Numbered from the stretch's first letter, positions 47,729-56,803 are shown. The stretch is 64,000 bases of DNA from Nonomuraea rhodomycinica (GCF_013363995.1 NZ_JABWGO010000005.1:142711-206710); one strand, 5' to 3'. The notes: generated by a model from the sequence alone, not told the origin. Translations and numbers: made by a program.

Positions 47729-47790
47729 GAGGCATCCCTCCACATCGCCCCGCCGCCCCGAGGCATCCCTCCGCGTCGCCCCACCGCCCC
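47729..47790. repeat. 31-bp direct repeat, two copies
   Basis: GAGGCATCCCTCC at 47729 and 47760 marks two adjacent 31-bp units just after the GNAT-like gene. Non-coding. Confidence 0.8.
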
Positions 47791-47847
47791 GCGAAGCTCG
47801 CCTCATGGACCGAGTCCGGCGACGAGCCGCACGCGCTCGATCACCTG

Positions 47848-48015
47848 ATGGACGGCCTGCGCTTCCAGATCAGCGATGACGACGTCCTCGACGATCCCGT
47901 GGAGGATCCGGAGAGCATCAGCTCGGCCTTGGCGCTGATCGGGCGCATCACGGAGACCGACATCGCCGCCGACTGGTTCCTGGCGCAGCACTCACGGATC
48001 AGACCCGCCTCATGA
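47848..48015 (+). CDS. Small acidic hypothetical protein, 55 residues
   Basis: ATG 47848 opens a 55-residue frame rich in Asp and Glu (QISDDDVLDDPVEDPESIS) ending WFLAQHSRIRPAS. Codon use looks coding, and the frame stays open upstream without another good start. No Shine-Dalgarno is evident. I do not recognise it; moderate to low confidence that it is real. Confidence 0.4.
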   Translation: MDGLRFQISDDDVLDDPVEDPESISSALALIGRITETDIAADWFLAQHSRIRPAS

Positions 48016-48173
48016 CGGCCGGCGTCTCGGGCAGGAGGCGGCTGGAAAGTTTCGCCGCCTTTACGGGCGTCTCGCGAAAGTTGTGCAAATGTGAATATGT
48101 CATCGCAAACCCGGAAATAAAAGCTATCCGCTGTTTTGAGCTTTCAGCCGGGAGCCGAACAAGGAGAACCGCG

Positions 48174-49607
48174 ATGACGGAGTTCACCCCCACCGTCCCC
48201 GCACGCGTCCTGCCGTCCGTCAGCGTCCGCGACCTGCCCGAGCCGCCCAGCTCCACCTGGCGCATCATCGGCCCGGGGCTGGTGGGAGCGGGCGTGGGGC
48301 TCGCCTCGGGCGAGTTCATCCTCTGGCCGTACATCGCCTCCCAGGTCGGGCTGGTCTTCATCTGGGGTGCGGCGATCGGCATCATCACGCAGTGGTTCCT
48401 CAACATGGAGATCGAGCGTTACACGCTGGCCACCGGCGAGACGGCGCTGACCGGGTTCAGCCGGTTGTGGCGGCACTGGGGCATCGTGTTCGTCCTGATG
48501 ACGCTCGCGTCCAACCTGTGGCCCGGCTGGGTGACCACGTCGGCCACCATGGTCACCTACCTGACCGGCTCGGGCCAGGGCAGCGTGCGCTGGATCGCGA
48601 TCGGCATGCTGCTGGTCATCGCGCTCGCGCTCACGCTGGCGCCGGTGATCTACGTCGCGCTGGAACGGGTGATCTTCGTCAAGATCGCGCTGGTGACGAT
48701 CCTCGTCGTGGTGGCGGTCGCGCTGGCGATCACCGCGCAGAGCTGGGTGGAGCTGGGCAAGGGGCTGACGGCGGGCGCCCGGATCCCGGTCCCGCCGCTG
48801 GACTTCGCGCTGCTCATGGGCGCCATCGCCTACGCGGGCGCGGGCGGCGGCCAGAACCTCTGCCAGAGCAACTGGATCCGCGACAAGGGCTTCGGCATGG
48901 GCGGGTACGTGCCGCGCCTGGTCAGCCCGGTCACCGGGCACGAGGAGGCGGCCTCCTCGACGGGCTTTCAGTTCGCGCCCACCAAGGCGAACCTGGCCCG
49001 GTGGCGGGCCTGGTGGCGCTTCGCGAACGTCGAGCAGGCCACGACGTTCGCGCTGGTGTCGTTCCTGACGATCGCGTTCATGTCGATGCTGGCGTACTCC
49101 ACCGTGTTCGGGAAGCAGGGGCTGGCCAACAGCATCGGGTTCCTCAAGGTGGAGGGCGAGACGCTGCAGGACGTGGTGGGCCCGTGGTTCGGGGTGCTGT
49201 TCTGGGTGATCGGGGCGCTGGCGCTGTTCGCCTCGGCCATGGGCATCGTGGACTACACCTCGCGGCTGGCCTCCGACACGATCAAGACGGTCTACCTGCG
49301 CGACCGGTCCGTCTCGGTGAACCGGGTCTACTTCGCCGTGGTCTGGGCCATGACGCTGGTCGGCGTCGCGGTGCTGCTGCTCGGCTTCGACCAGCCGCTG
49401 ATCCTGCTGGTGCTGTCCGCGAGCTTCGCGGCGGTGATGATGTTCGTGTACTCGATCCTGCTCATCGTGCTGAACCGCCGGGCGCTGCCGTCCGCGATCA
49501 AGGTCCGGTCGTACCGGCTGGCCGCGCTGGTGTGGTCGATCGCGTTCTTCGGCACGCTGACCGTGCTCACCGTCGTCCAGCAGGCGCAGAAGCTGTTCGG
49601 CGGCTGA
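48174..49607 (+). CDS. Nramp-like membrane transporter lacking the canonical metal motifs
   Basis: 477 residues from ATG 48174 with AAGGAG upstream. About eleven to twelve helices. Overall pattern is that of the Nramp/APC fold, starting RIIGPGLVGAGVGLASGEFI. Canonical Nramp helix 1 has DPGN and helix 6 has MPH, which hold Mn2+/Fe2+; here helix 1 reads GVGLASGEF and the helix-6 region reads AGAGGGQNLCQSN. So binding residues are changed and the substrate is not safely a divalent metal. It is a single gene preceded by an AT-rich stretch (48050-48150) that probably holds its promoter. Confidence 0.85.
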   Translation: MTEFTPTVPARVLPSVSVRDLPEPPSSTWRIIGPGLVGAGVGLASGEFILWPYIASQVGLVFIWGAAIGIITQWFLNMEIERYTLATGETALTGFSRLWRHWGIVFVLMTLASNLWPGWVTTSATMVTYLTGSGQGSVRWIAIGMLLVIALALTLAPVIYVALERVIFVKIALVTILVVVAVALAITAQSWVELGKGLTAGARIPVPPLDFALLMGAIAYAGAGGGQNLCQSNWIRDKGFGMGGYVPRLVSPVTGHEEAASSTGFQFAPTKANLARWRAWWRFANVEQATTFALVSFLTIAFMSMLAYSTVFGKQGLANSIGFLKVEGETLQDVVGPWFGVLFWVIGALALFASAMGIVDYTSRLASDTIKTVYLRDRSVSVNRVYFAVVWAMTLVGVAVLLLGFDQPLILLVLSASFAAVMMFVYSILLIVLNRRALPSAIKVRSYRLAALVWSIAFFGTLTVLTVVQQAQKLFGG

Positions 49608-49628
49608 ACCGCACCGACGTCGGCATCA

Positions 49629-49645
49629 CGGAAGCGAACCTTCCG
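49629..49645 (+). terminator. Small hairpin after the Nramp-like gene
   Basis: CGGAAG/CTTCCG stem with a five-base loop, 22 bases past the stop and 23 before the WYL gene. Weak terminator, or an operator for the regulator. Confidence 0.4.
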
Positions 49646-49667
49646 CGATGACGGGCAGACTGGGCGC

Positions 49668-50636
49668 ATGCTGGAAACGTCCGCGCGCCTGCTGAAGCTG
49701 CTGTCCCTCCTCCAGGCGCACCGGGAGTGGTCGGGCCCCGAGCTGGCCGGACGGCTCGGGGTCTCCACCCGGACGATCCGCAACGACGTCGAGCGGCTGC
49801 GCAGCCTCGGCTATCCCGTCCACGCCACCCCGGGCGTCGCGGGCGGCTACCGGCTCGGGGCGGGCGCCGCGCTCCCGCCGCTGCTGCTGGACGACGAGGA
49901 GGCCGTCGCCGTGGCGGTGGGGCTGGGCCGGGCCGCGGGCGGCGGCGTCGAGGGCATCGAGGAGACGTCGGTACGGGCCCTGGCCAAGCTGGAGCAGGTG
50001 CTGCCCTCGCGGCTGCGGCACCGGGTGAGCGCTCTCAACGCCTACACGGTGCAGATCCCGGGCCAGGCCCCCTCGGTGGCGCCGGAGGTGCTGACGACGA
50101 TCGCCAACGCCGCCCGCGACCGGCACCGGCTGCGCTTCGACTACACGGGCCACGAGGGCGAGTCCACGGTGCGCGACGTGGAGCCGTACCGGCTGGTCCA
50201 TCGGCGCGGCCGGTGGTACCTGCTGGCCTACGACGTCGAGCGGGGCGACTGGCGGACGTTCCGGGTGGACCGGATGCGCCCGCGCGTCCCGGAGGGACCG
50301 CGGTTCGCCGCACGCGAGCTGCCCGGCGACGGCGACGTGGCGCAGTACGTGGAGAAGGGCGTCAACACCGCGATGTGGAGGTACCGGGCGACGGTGCTGC
50401 TGCACGCGCCGGCCGACCGGATGGGGCACCTGCCGGCCGGGCTGGAGCCGGAGCCGATGGACGACGGCACCTGCCTGCTGCGGATCGGCGGTGACGACCT
50501 GGGCGGGCTGGCGGCGTGGATGGGGTTCCTGGGCGTGGACTTCGAGGTGCTGGACCCGCCTGAGCTGGCCGAGGCGGTGGCGGAGCTGGGCGAGCGCTAC
50601 CGGCGGGCGGCCGCCGCGAGGACGGCCGCCTCCTGA
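49668..50636 (+). CDS. WYL-domain transcriptional regulator
   Basis: 322 residues. N-terminal winged HTH_11 domain (ARLLKLLSLLQAHREWSGPE, LAGRLGVSTRTIRNDVERL, GYPVHATPGVAGGYRLG) and a middle WYL domain (HRLRFDYTGHEGESTVRDVEP, RLVHRRGRWYLLAYDVERGDWR in parts), followed by the WCX C-terminal domain. The WYL pocket is thought to bind nucleotides or single-stranded nucleic acid. In many genomes such proteins control nearby stress or defence genes; here the neighbours are a transporter and lipid-metabolism genes. Confidence 0.93.
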   Translation: MLETSARLLKLLSLLQAHREWSGPELAGRLGVSTRTIRNDVERLRSLGYPVHATPGVAGGYRLGAGAALPPLLLDDEEAVAVAVGLGRAAGGGVEGIEETSVRALAKLEQVLPSRLRHRVSALNAYTVQIPGQAPSVAPEVLTTIANAARDRHRLRFDYTGHEGESTVRDVEPYRLVHRRGRWYLLAYDVERGDWRTFRVDRMRPRVPEGPRFAARELPGDGDVAQYVEKGVNTAMWRYRATVLLHAPADRMGHLPAGLEPEPMDDGTCLLRIGGDDLGGLAAWMGFLGVDFEVLDPPELAEAVAELGERYRRAAAARTAAS

Positions 50637-50639
50637 ACA

Positions 50640-52142
50640 TCACCGCTGGGCGAGGTACGCCTCCCGCACCCGGGAGCGGGACAGCTTGCCCGTCGGCGTG
50701 CGCGGCAGGCTGTCGCGGTACTCGACCACCCGCGGATGCTTGAACCGGGCCAGGCGGGGCGCGCAGTGCTCCAGCAGCGCGGCCGTCAGCTCCTGTCCGG
50801 GCGTGACCCCCTCGGCAGGCTGCACGAGCGCGACCACCCGGTGCCCCCACTCCTCGTCGGGCACGCCGATGACGGCCACGTCGGCGACCGCGGGGTGCTC
50901 CAGCAGCGCGGCCTCGACCTCGGCCGGGTAGATGTTGACGCCGCCCGAGACGATCAGGTCGGTGCGCCGGTCGCACAGGAACAGGTATCCGTCCTTGTCG
51001 AGGTAGCCGATGTCGCCGGGGGCGTACCACTCGCCGCGCATGCTGGCGGCCGTCTTGGCGGGGTCCTTGCGGTACTCGAACCGGCCGAGGCCCGACTTGA
51101 CGTACACCATGCCGGGCTCGCCCGGCGGCAGCTCGCGGCCCTGGTCGTCGAGGATCCGCACCTCGAACGTCGGCACGGGCCGGCCCACGGTCCCGGGCCT
51201 GGCCAGCCACTCCTCCGGCTTGACCGCGAAGGCGATCGTGGACTCGGTGGAGCCGTAGTACTCGTACAGCACCGGCCCCCACCACCGCATGATCTCCCGC
51301 TTGACCGCGACCGGGCAGGCTGCGGCCGTGTGGATCACCTGCCGCAGGCTGGACACGTCGTACGCCTCGCGGACCTCGCGCGGGAGCTGGAGCATGCGGT
51401 GGAACATGGTCGGCACCATCATCGCGTTCGTCACCCGGTGGCGCTGGATCAGCTCCAGGACGTGGACCGGCTCGAACCGCGCGGTGATCACCACGGTGTG
51501 CCCGAGGTGCAGCGCGAACTGCGTGTGCGCGCACGGCGCGGAGTGGTACATCGGCGAGGTCACCAGGTGGACGTCGCGCCCCGGCCTCAGGTCCACCACC
51601 TCGCCGAGGAACCAGGTGTAGAGCGGGACGACCGCCTCCGGCTCCGAGCCGGGCAGCCGGCGCTGGACGCCCTTGGGGAAGCCGGTGGTACCGGAGGTGT
51701 ACCACATGACCGCGCCCGCGGTGCGGTTCCCGGGCGCGCTGCCGGGTTGTCCTGCGGCGAGTCCGGCCGTGCCCGTCTCGGCTCCGGCGGGCACCTTGTC
51801 GGCGTACGCCTCGTGGGTGACGACGAGCCTGGCGTCGCAGTCGCCGAGGATGTAGGCGATCTCGGGCGCGGTGAGGTGCCAGTTGACCGGTACGTAGTAC
51901 AGGCCGAGCTGGCCGGTGGCCATGAGCATGACGACGGCGTCGAGGCCGTTGGGCAGCACGCCGGCGACCACGTCGCCGGTGCCGAGCCCGCGGGCGCGCA
52001 GGCCGTGGGAGACCTGGTTGACGAGGGTCAGCAGCTCGCCGTACGTGGTCCGGGTGCCGTCGGCGTCGATCACCGCGAGGCGGCCGGGGTCGGCGGCGGC
52101 CAGCGCGTAGAAACCGGGCGGGTGCTCGTCGGCCGCCATCAC
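50640..52142 (-). CDS. Acyl-CoA synthetase (AMP-binding, FadD-type)
   Basis: 500 residues from ATG 52142, overlapping the upstream dehydrogenase stop as ATGA. ANL-superfamily motifs: MWYTSGTTGFPKGV (A3, P-loop), YEYYGSTES, GEWYAPGDIGYLDKDGYLF (A7), DRRTDLIVSGGVNIYP (A8) and PRTPTGKLSRS with the catalytic Lys (A10). Activates a carboxylic acid with ATP and joins it to CoA. With the two dehydrogenases it forms a three-gene operon for acid degradation; chain type unknown. Confidence 0.94.
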   Translation of the reverse strand: MMAADEHPPGFYALAAADPGRLAVIDADGTRTTYGELLTLVNQVSHGLRARGLGTGDVVAGVLPNGLDAVVMLMATGQLGLYYVPVNWHLTAPEIAYILGDCDARLVVTHEAYADKVPAGAETGTAGLAAGQPGSAPGNRTAGAVMWYTSGTTGFPKGVQRRLPGSEPEAVVPLYTWFLGEVVDLRPGRDVHLVTSPMYHSAPCAHTQFALHLGHTVVITARFEPVHVLELIQRHRVTNAMMVPTMFHRMLQLPREVREAYDVSSLRQVIHTAAACPVAVKREIMRWWGPVLYEYYGSTESTIAFAVKPEEWLARPGTVGRPVPTFEVRILDDQGRELPPGEPGMVYVKSGLGRFEYRKDPAKTAASMRGEWYAPGDIGYLDKDGYLFLCDRRTDLIVSGGVNIYPAEVEAALLEHPAVADVAVIGVPDEEWGHRVVALVQPAEGVTPGQELTAALLEHCAPRLARFKHPRVVEYRDSLPRTPTGKLSRSRVREAYLAQR

Positions 52143-53323
52143 GCCTCCCCCGCAACGGGTGCCCCGGCCTCCATGAGCGCGGCGAGGCGGGCGCGGTGGA
52201 CGCGCGGCGGGCCGAGCAGCACCTCGTCGGCCTTGGCCCGCTTGTAGAACAGGTGCGCGTCGTGCTCCCAGGTGAACCCGACGCCGCCGTGCAGCAGCAG
52301 GTGGTCACGGGCCACCTCGAAGCAGGCGCGGCCCACGTACGCCTGGGCGAGCGCGGCGGCGTGGGGCAGCTCGGCGGGGTCCTCGTCGGCGGCCCAGGCG
52401 GCGTGGCGGACGACGGACTCGGCCTGTTCGAGCTTGCAGTGCATGTCGGCCAGCTTGTGCTTGACGCCCTGGTAGGACCCGATGAAGCGGCCGAACGTGA
52501 CGCGGATCTTGGCGTAGGCGACGATGGCGTCGAGCGAGGCGCGCAGCACGCCGAGCTGTTCGGCGGCCAGCGCGACGGCCACCAGATCGGCCACCGCGGC
52601 GGCCCCGTCGGCGCCCAGCCGGCCGAGCACCCGGGCCGGGGCGCCGTCCAGCTCCACCCGCGCCTGGCCCCGGGTGAGGTCGAGGGTCTCCAGCGGGACG
52701 CGGGTGACGCCCGCTCCGCCCAGGTCCACGGCGACCAGCACGGGCCCGCCGTCCGAGGACCGCCCCGCCCGCCCGCCGCCCGGCGACTCCCCCGGCGTGC
52801 CGGTCCCGTCGTCCGAGGAGGGCTCCCCCTGCGTGCCGGACCCGTCGCCCGCCGGCGCCCCGGGCAGGGCGGCGAGCAGCACGTCCGCCTCCGTCCCGCT
52901 CAGCACCCGCGGCAGCGTCCCGCGCAGGGTGACCGCGCCGCCCTCGGCCCGTGCCGCCAGGCCGTCCGGCACGAGGGGCAGGGCGAGCGTGGCGGCGATC
53001 CGGCCCTCGGCGACGCCGGTCAGCAGCTCCTTGTCGGGCGCCCGGGTGAGCGCGAGCGCCGCGAACGCCGTGGCCAGGAACGGCCCCGGCAGCAGCGCCG
53101 CCCCGGTCTCCTCCAGCGCGACGGCCAGCTCGGCCATGCCCGCGCCCGCCCCGCCGTACTCCTCGGGGACGATCAGCCCGGACAGGCCCAGCTCGCCGTT
53201 GAGGCGGGCGTGGACGGCCGGGTCGTAGCCGTCGCGGGCCTTGGCGGGCGGCGAGGCCGCGGCCAGGAACGAGCGGACCGCCTCGCGCAGCTCCCGCTGC
53301 TCCGGTGTGAGCACGAGCCTCAT
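52139..53323 (-). CDS. Acyl-CoA dehydrogenase, smaller-subunit-like partner (FadE type)
   Basis: 394 residues. N-terminal helical domain (LTPEQRELREAVRSFLAA, GLIVPEEYGGAGAGMAELAVALEE), a middle beta domain with an unusually long Gly/Ser/Asp-rich loop around residue 170 (DGSGTQGEPSSDDGTGTPG), and the C-terminal FAD half (GRFIGSYQGVKHKLADM, HGGVGFTWEHDAHLFYKRAK). The pairing with a second, divergent dehydrogenase gene recalls actinobacterial alpha2beta2 enzymes such as the FadE28-FadE29 pair. Its start overlaps the upstream stop (ATGA). Confidence 0.92.
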   Translation of the reverse strand: MRLVLTPEQRELREAVRSFLAAASPPAKARDGYDPAVHARLNGELGLSGLIVPEEYGGAGAGMAELAVALEETGAALLPGPFLATAFAALALTRAPDKELLTGVAEGRIAATLALPLVPDGLAARAEGGAVTLRGTLPRVLSGTEADVLLAALPGAPAGDGSGTQGEPSSDDGTGTPGESPGGGRAGRSSDGGPVLVAVDLGGAGVTRVPLETLDLTRGQARVELDGAPARVLGRLGADGAAAVADLVAVALAAEQLGVLRASLDAIVAYAKIRVTFGRFIGSYQGVKHKLADMHCKLEQAESVVRHAAWAADEDPAELPHAAALAQAYVGRACFEVARDHLLLHGGVGFTWEHDAHLFYKRAKADEVLLGPPRVHRARLAALMEAGAPVAGEA

Positions 53324-54504
53324 TCCTGCGTCCCCACCTTCAGGTCCTTGAAGGGCACGGTCTTGTCGACGCGCGGCCCGGGCGGCAGGCCGAGGACGCG
53401 CTCGCCGATGATGTTGCGCATGATCTCGTTGGTGCCGCCGCCCAGCGACATGGCCGGGGCCAGGCAGATCGCGTGCGCGAGCGGGCCGGGGCCCTCGCCG
53501 TCGCCGCTCCCCGTGACGGCGGACGGGCCGGCCAGGCGGGTGGCCAGGTCGGCCTCGAACAGGGTCAGCTCGGCCAGCAGCAGCTTGGCGGCGCTGCCCC
53601 GGGCGCCGGGGAACAGGCCCGCCTCGGTCTCCTGGGCGAGCCGCTGGTTGAACAGGGCCAGCGCCCGGGTGCGGATGTGCAGCTCGACCAGGTCGTCGCG
53701 GACCAGCGGGTCGCTCGTGTCGGCGGTGCGGCGCAGCGCCTCCAGCGAGGTGGGGTCGTCCTTGGCGCGGCCCATGCCGACCCCCGCGGAGATCGACAGT
53801 CGCTCGTGCAGCAGGGTCGTGACGGCGACGCTCCAGCCGTCGTCCACCTCGCCCACGCGGTGCGCGTCGGGGACGGCCACGTCGTCGAAGAAGACCTCGT
53901 TGAAGTGGGTCCGGCCGGTCATGTCCTTGAGCGGCCTGACCGTGACGCCCGGGTCGCGCATGTCCACGACGAACATGGTCAGGCCCCGGTGCTTGGGCGC
54001 CTCGGGGTTGGTGCGGGTGAGCAGCAGGCCCCAGTCGGCGTGCTGGGCGACCGACGTCCACACCTTCTGCCCGTTGACGATCCAGCGGTCGCCGTCGCGG
54101 ACCGCCCGGGTCTGCAGGGCGGCCACGTCGCTGCCCGCTCCCGGCTCGGAGAACAGCTGGCACCAGATCTCCTCGCCGCGCAGCAGCGGCCGGACGAACC
54201 GTTCGCGCTGCTCGTCGGTGCCCCGGTCGACCAGGGTGGGCCCGGTCATGCCGAGCCCGATGGAGAAGACGTAGGTGGGGAGGGAGAAGGGGCGGGCCTC
54301 GGCGGCGAACGCGCGCTCCTCGGCCTGCGTCAGGCCCTGGCCGCCCCATCGCGCGGGCCAGGTGATGCCGGAGTAGCCGGCGTCGTACAGCCTGGCCATG
54401 AAGTCCTTGGCGTGGGCGATCGCGTCCTCGGGCGCGGGTTCGCCGACCGGCGCGTTGTCGCGCAGCCATGCCCTGGCGGCCCGCCGGTAATCGTCGAGAT
54501 TCAC
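53320..54504 (-). CDS. Acyl-CoA dehydrogenase (FadE type), first gene of the operon
   Basis: 394 residues from GTG 54504 with GAGGAG six bases upstream (an in-frame GTG at 54531 lacks this). Motifs: ITWPARWGGQGLTQAEE, WCQLFSEPGAGSDVAALQTRAV (FAD/substrate loop), DRWIVNGQKVWTSVAQHADW, and GGGTNEIMRNIIGERVLGLP near the end. It oxidises acyl-CoA thioesters at the alpha-beta bond. Operon order is dehydrogenase, dehydrogenase, acyl-CoA synthetase, all linked by ATGA overlaps. Substrate could be a fatty acid or a steroid side-chain fragment. Confidence 0.93.
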   Translation of the reverse strand: MNLDDYRRAARAWLRDNAPVGEPAPEDAIAHAKDFMARLYDAGYSGITWPARWGGQGLTQAEERAFAAEARPFSLPTYVFSIGLGMTGPTLVDRGTDEQRERFVRPLLRGEEIWCQLFSEPGAGSDVAALQTRAVRDGDRWIVNGQKVWTSVAQHADWGLLLTRTNPEAPKHRGLTMFVVDMRDPGVTVRPLKDMTGRTHFNEVFFDDVAVPDAHRVGEVDDGWSVAVTTLLHERLSISAGVGMGRAKDDPTSLEALRRTADTSDPLVRDDLVELHIRTRALALFNQRLAQETEAGLFPGARGSAAKLLLAELTLFEADLATRLAGPSAVTGSGDGEGPGPLAHAICLAPAMSLGGGTNEIMRNIIGERVLGLPPGPRVDKTVPFKDLKVGTQE

Positions 54505-54665
54505 GTTCGCTCCTCGGGCATCAGTGTTCACTTACTCTAACCAGCCCCGCCGGACCGGCAAAGAAGCGCCGCTGAATGCACCTTTTATCCGGATTTGACG
54601 GTGAATCTCCGTTGATTAGGACCATGGCGACTTAGTGTGATCATCTGATCACCGGGGGGAAAGGA

Positions 54666-56009
54666 TTGGTCACACGGTTCGGCAGGTCCATCCGGACGCG
54701 GCTGACGCTGTTCGCCGGGATCGCCATGGTGCTGCTCAGCATCGTGGTGAACGCGTTCGTGCTGTGGGCCGTCCACAGCACCGCGGACGACTATCGCAAG
54801 ACCGCGGTGACGACCTCCGCCCTGCGCGTGGTCCACCTGGTCAAACGCGGCGCGCTGCCCACCGTGATCCCCAGCGACCTGGACGGCATCCAGGTGGTCG
54901 ACTCCCGGGGCCAGGTGGTGGCCTCCACCGACAACCTCGTCGGCCTGCCGCGCATGAGCACCGTCGTGCCCGACGAGTTCAACGCCAGCCGCATGGAGGT
55001 GGTCTGCGACCTGCCGCACTTCCGCGGTCAGTGCGAGTACATGACCGTGGTCCGGGTGTACGAGCACGGCGGCGACTGGCTCGTGTACGTGGTGGACTCC
55101 ACCGTCCCCTGGTACGTCCATCCGGCCGTGCTGACGTTCCTCATCGGCATCTCGGTGGCCATGGTCGCCCTGGCCTGGTTCGGGGTGTCGCGGGTGGTGG
55201 CCAGGACGCTCGCGCCCGTGCAGGAGCTCCGCGACAAGCTCGCCGAGATCACCAGCAGCGACCTGGGCAAACGCCTGCCCGTACCGAGCCAGGCGGAGGA
55301 GATCCGGTCCCTGGCCGAGACCGCCAACCAGACCCTGGACCGGCTGGAGGCGGCGGTCGAGCAGCAGCGCCGGTTCGCCTCCGACGCCTCCCACGACCTG
55401 CGCAGCCCGATCACGGCGATGCGCGCCCAGGTCGAGGAGGCCATGCTGCACCCCCAGGACGCCGAGTGGGAGGAGATCGGCCGCGCCCTGCTGTCGAGCC
55501 TCGACCGGCTGCAGGCCATCGTGACCGACCTGCTGACCCTGGCCAAGCTCGACGCGGGCTCGCCCATGGCCCGCGACCCGGTGGACCTCGCCGAGCTCGT
55601 CGCGGCCGAGACAACCAGGCCGCGCGCCAAGAAGCTCACCACCACGCTCCAGCCGGGCGTGGTCGTGACCGGCGACCGGCTGCAGCTCGCCCGCCTGCTG
55701 ACGAACCTGCTCGACAACGCCGAGCGCCACGCCGAGTCCACGATCACCGTGACCGTGCGCCGGGACGACGACGGCCACGCCGTCCTGGAGGTGCTGGACG
55801 ACGGCGGCGGCATCGCGCCCGATCAGCGCGAGCTCGTCTTCCAGCGCTTCACCAGGCTGGACGCCTCGCGCAACCGCGACGCCGGCGGCACGGGGCTCGG
55901 CCTGTCGATCGCCCGTGACATCGCCCAGGCGCACCACGGAACGCTCACCCTGGAGGACTCCGACAGCGGGGCCCGGTTCGTGCTGCGGCTGCCGATCAGG
56001 GAGATCTGA
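54666..56009 (+). CDS. Orphan sensor histidine kinase
   Basis: 447 residues from TTG 54666 (GGGGGG six bases upstream). First membrane helix LTLFAGIAMVLLSIVVNAFVL, an extracytoplasmic domain of about 115 residues with two cysteines (VVCDLP, GQCEYM), second helix AVLTFLIGISVAMVALAWF, HAMP, H-box RRFASDASHDLRSPIT (His about 243), N-box NLLDNAERHAE and GGTGLGLSIARDI. All catalytic parts are present, but there is no response-regulator gene beside it. The pair of cysteines suggests a disulfide or redox-sensitive sensor domain. Divergent from the acyl-CoA operon. Confidence 0.93.
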   Translation: MVTRFGRSIRTRLTLFAGIAMVLLSIVVNAFVLWAVHSTADDYRKTAVTTSALRVVHLVKRGALPTVIPSDLDGIQVVDSRGQVVASTDNLVGLPRMSTVVPDEFNASRMEVVCDLPHFRGQCEYMTVVRVYEHGGDWLVYVVDSTVPWYVHPAVLTFLIGISVAMVALAWFGVSRVVARTLAPVQELRDKLAEITSSDLGKRLPVPSQAEEIRSLAETANQTLDRLEAAVEQQRRFASDASHDLRSPITAMRAQVEEAMLHPQDAEWEEIGRALLSSLDRLQAIVTDLLTLAKLDAGSPMARDPVDLAELVAAETTRPRAKKLTTTLQPGVVVTGDRLQLARLLTNLLDNAERHAESTITVTVRRDDDGHAVLEVLDDGGGIAPDQRELVFQRFTRLDASRNRDAGGTGLGLSIARDIAQAHHGTLTLEDSDSGARFVLRLPIREI

Positions 56010-56100
56010 CCCGGGTCACCGGGCCGCCCAGAACCGCACCAGGTGGTCACGCTCCCATACCCATGACCGGTTTGTCCTACAGCTGTTTCCGGCCACTGGT

Positions 56101-56106
56101 TAGAGT
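56101..56106 (+). promoter_or_regulatory. -10 box TAGAGT upstream of TetR gene
   Basis: TAGAGT ends eight bases before GTG 56115; leaderless start inferred. Confidence 0.45.
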
Positions 56107-56114
56107 GGCCCGCT

Positions 56115-56714
56115 GTGACACCAGGTTTCAGCCGATTACGACGTGAGGACTTGCTCAAGACAGCGTGCGAGGTGATCTCCGCGCAGGGCTTCGGGCACAC
56201 CAGGACGCTCGACATCGCCCGAGCCGCCGGGGTGAGCCAGGCGCTGCTCTTCTACCACTTCGAGACCAAGGACCGGCTGTTCGCCCAGGCGTTCGCGTAC
56301 GCGGCCCGCCTGCACCGCGACACGCTGGACAGCATCGAACGGCTGGAGCGGCCCCCGCTGGAGCGGCTGCGCACGCTGCTGCGGCGCTGCTCGCCGGGCG
56401 GCTCGGCCGACGGCTGGCGGCTGTGGATCGACGCCTGGGCGGAGTCGATCCGCAGCTCGGACCTGGAGGAGACCACCCGCCGGCTCGACCAGCAGGGCCG
56501 CCAGGTGCTGCGGGGCATCATCGAGGACGGGGTGGCGCGCGGCCAGTTCGCCTGCGAGGACCCGGAAGGGGCGAGCTGGCGCCTGTTCGCGCTCATCGAC
56601 GGGCTCGCCATCCAGATCCAGGTCCATCCGAAGGCGCTGTCGCGCCGCCGCGCCAACCAGCTCATCCGGACGGCGGCCGCGGCCGAGCTCGGCCTCTCCC
56701 CCACCGACCTGTGA
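56115..56714 (+). CDS. TetR-family transcriptional regulator
   Basis: 199 residues. Helix-turn-helix with LLKTACEVISAQGFGHTRT, DIARAAGVSQALLFYHFETKDRLF; C-terminal ligand domain of the BetI/TetR_C_6 type (SADGWRLWIDAWAESIRSSDLEE is in this region, then FALIDGLAIQIQVHP). GTG 56115 starts the frame directly. The gene stands alone and is closed by a strong hairpin; its targets cannot be deduced. Confidence 0.92.
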   Translation: MTPGFSRLRREDLLKTACEVISAQGFGHTRTLDIARAAGVSQALLFYHFETKDRLFAQAFAYAARLHRDTLDSIERLERPPLERLRTLLRRCSPGGSADGWRLWIDAWAESIRSSDLEETTRRLDQQGRQVLRGIIEDGVARGQFACEDPEGASWRLFALIDGLAIQIQVHPKALSRRRANQLIRTAAAAELGLSPTDL

Positions 56715-56718
56715 CCGC

Positions 56719-56756
56719 CCCGGTCGCCGGGCGCGTGCGGGCGCCCGGCGACCGGG
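56719..56756 (+). terminator. Strong hairpin terminator after TetR gene
   Basis: Perfect 16-bp stem (56719-56734 with 56741-56756), six-base loop, starting five bases after the TetR stop. Confidence 0.9.
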
Positions 56757-56803
56757 CCGCGGGGGCGGTAACGCGGGGCGGCGTCGCGGGTGATACTGGC
56801 AAG

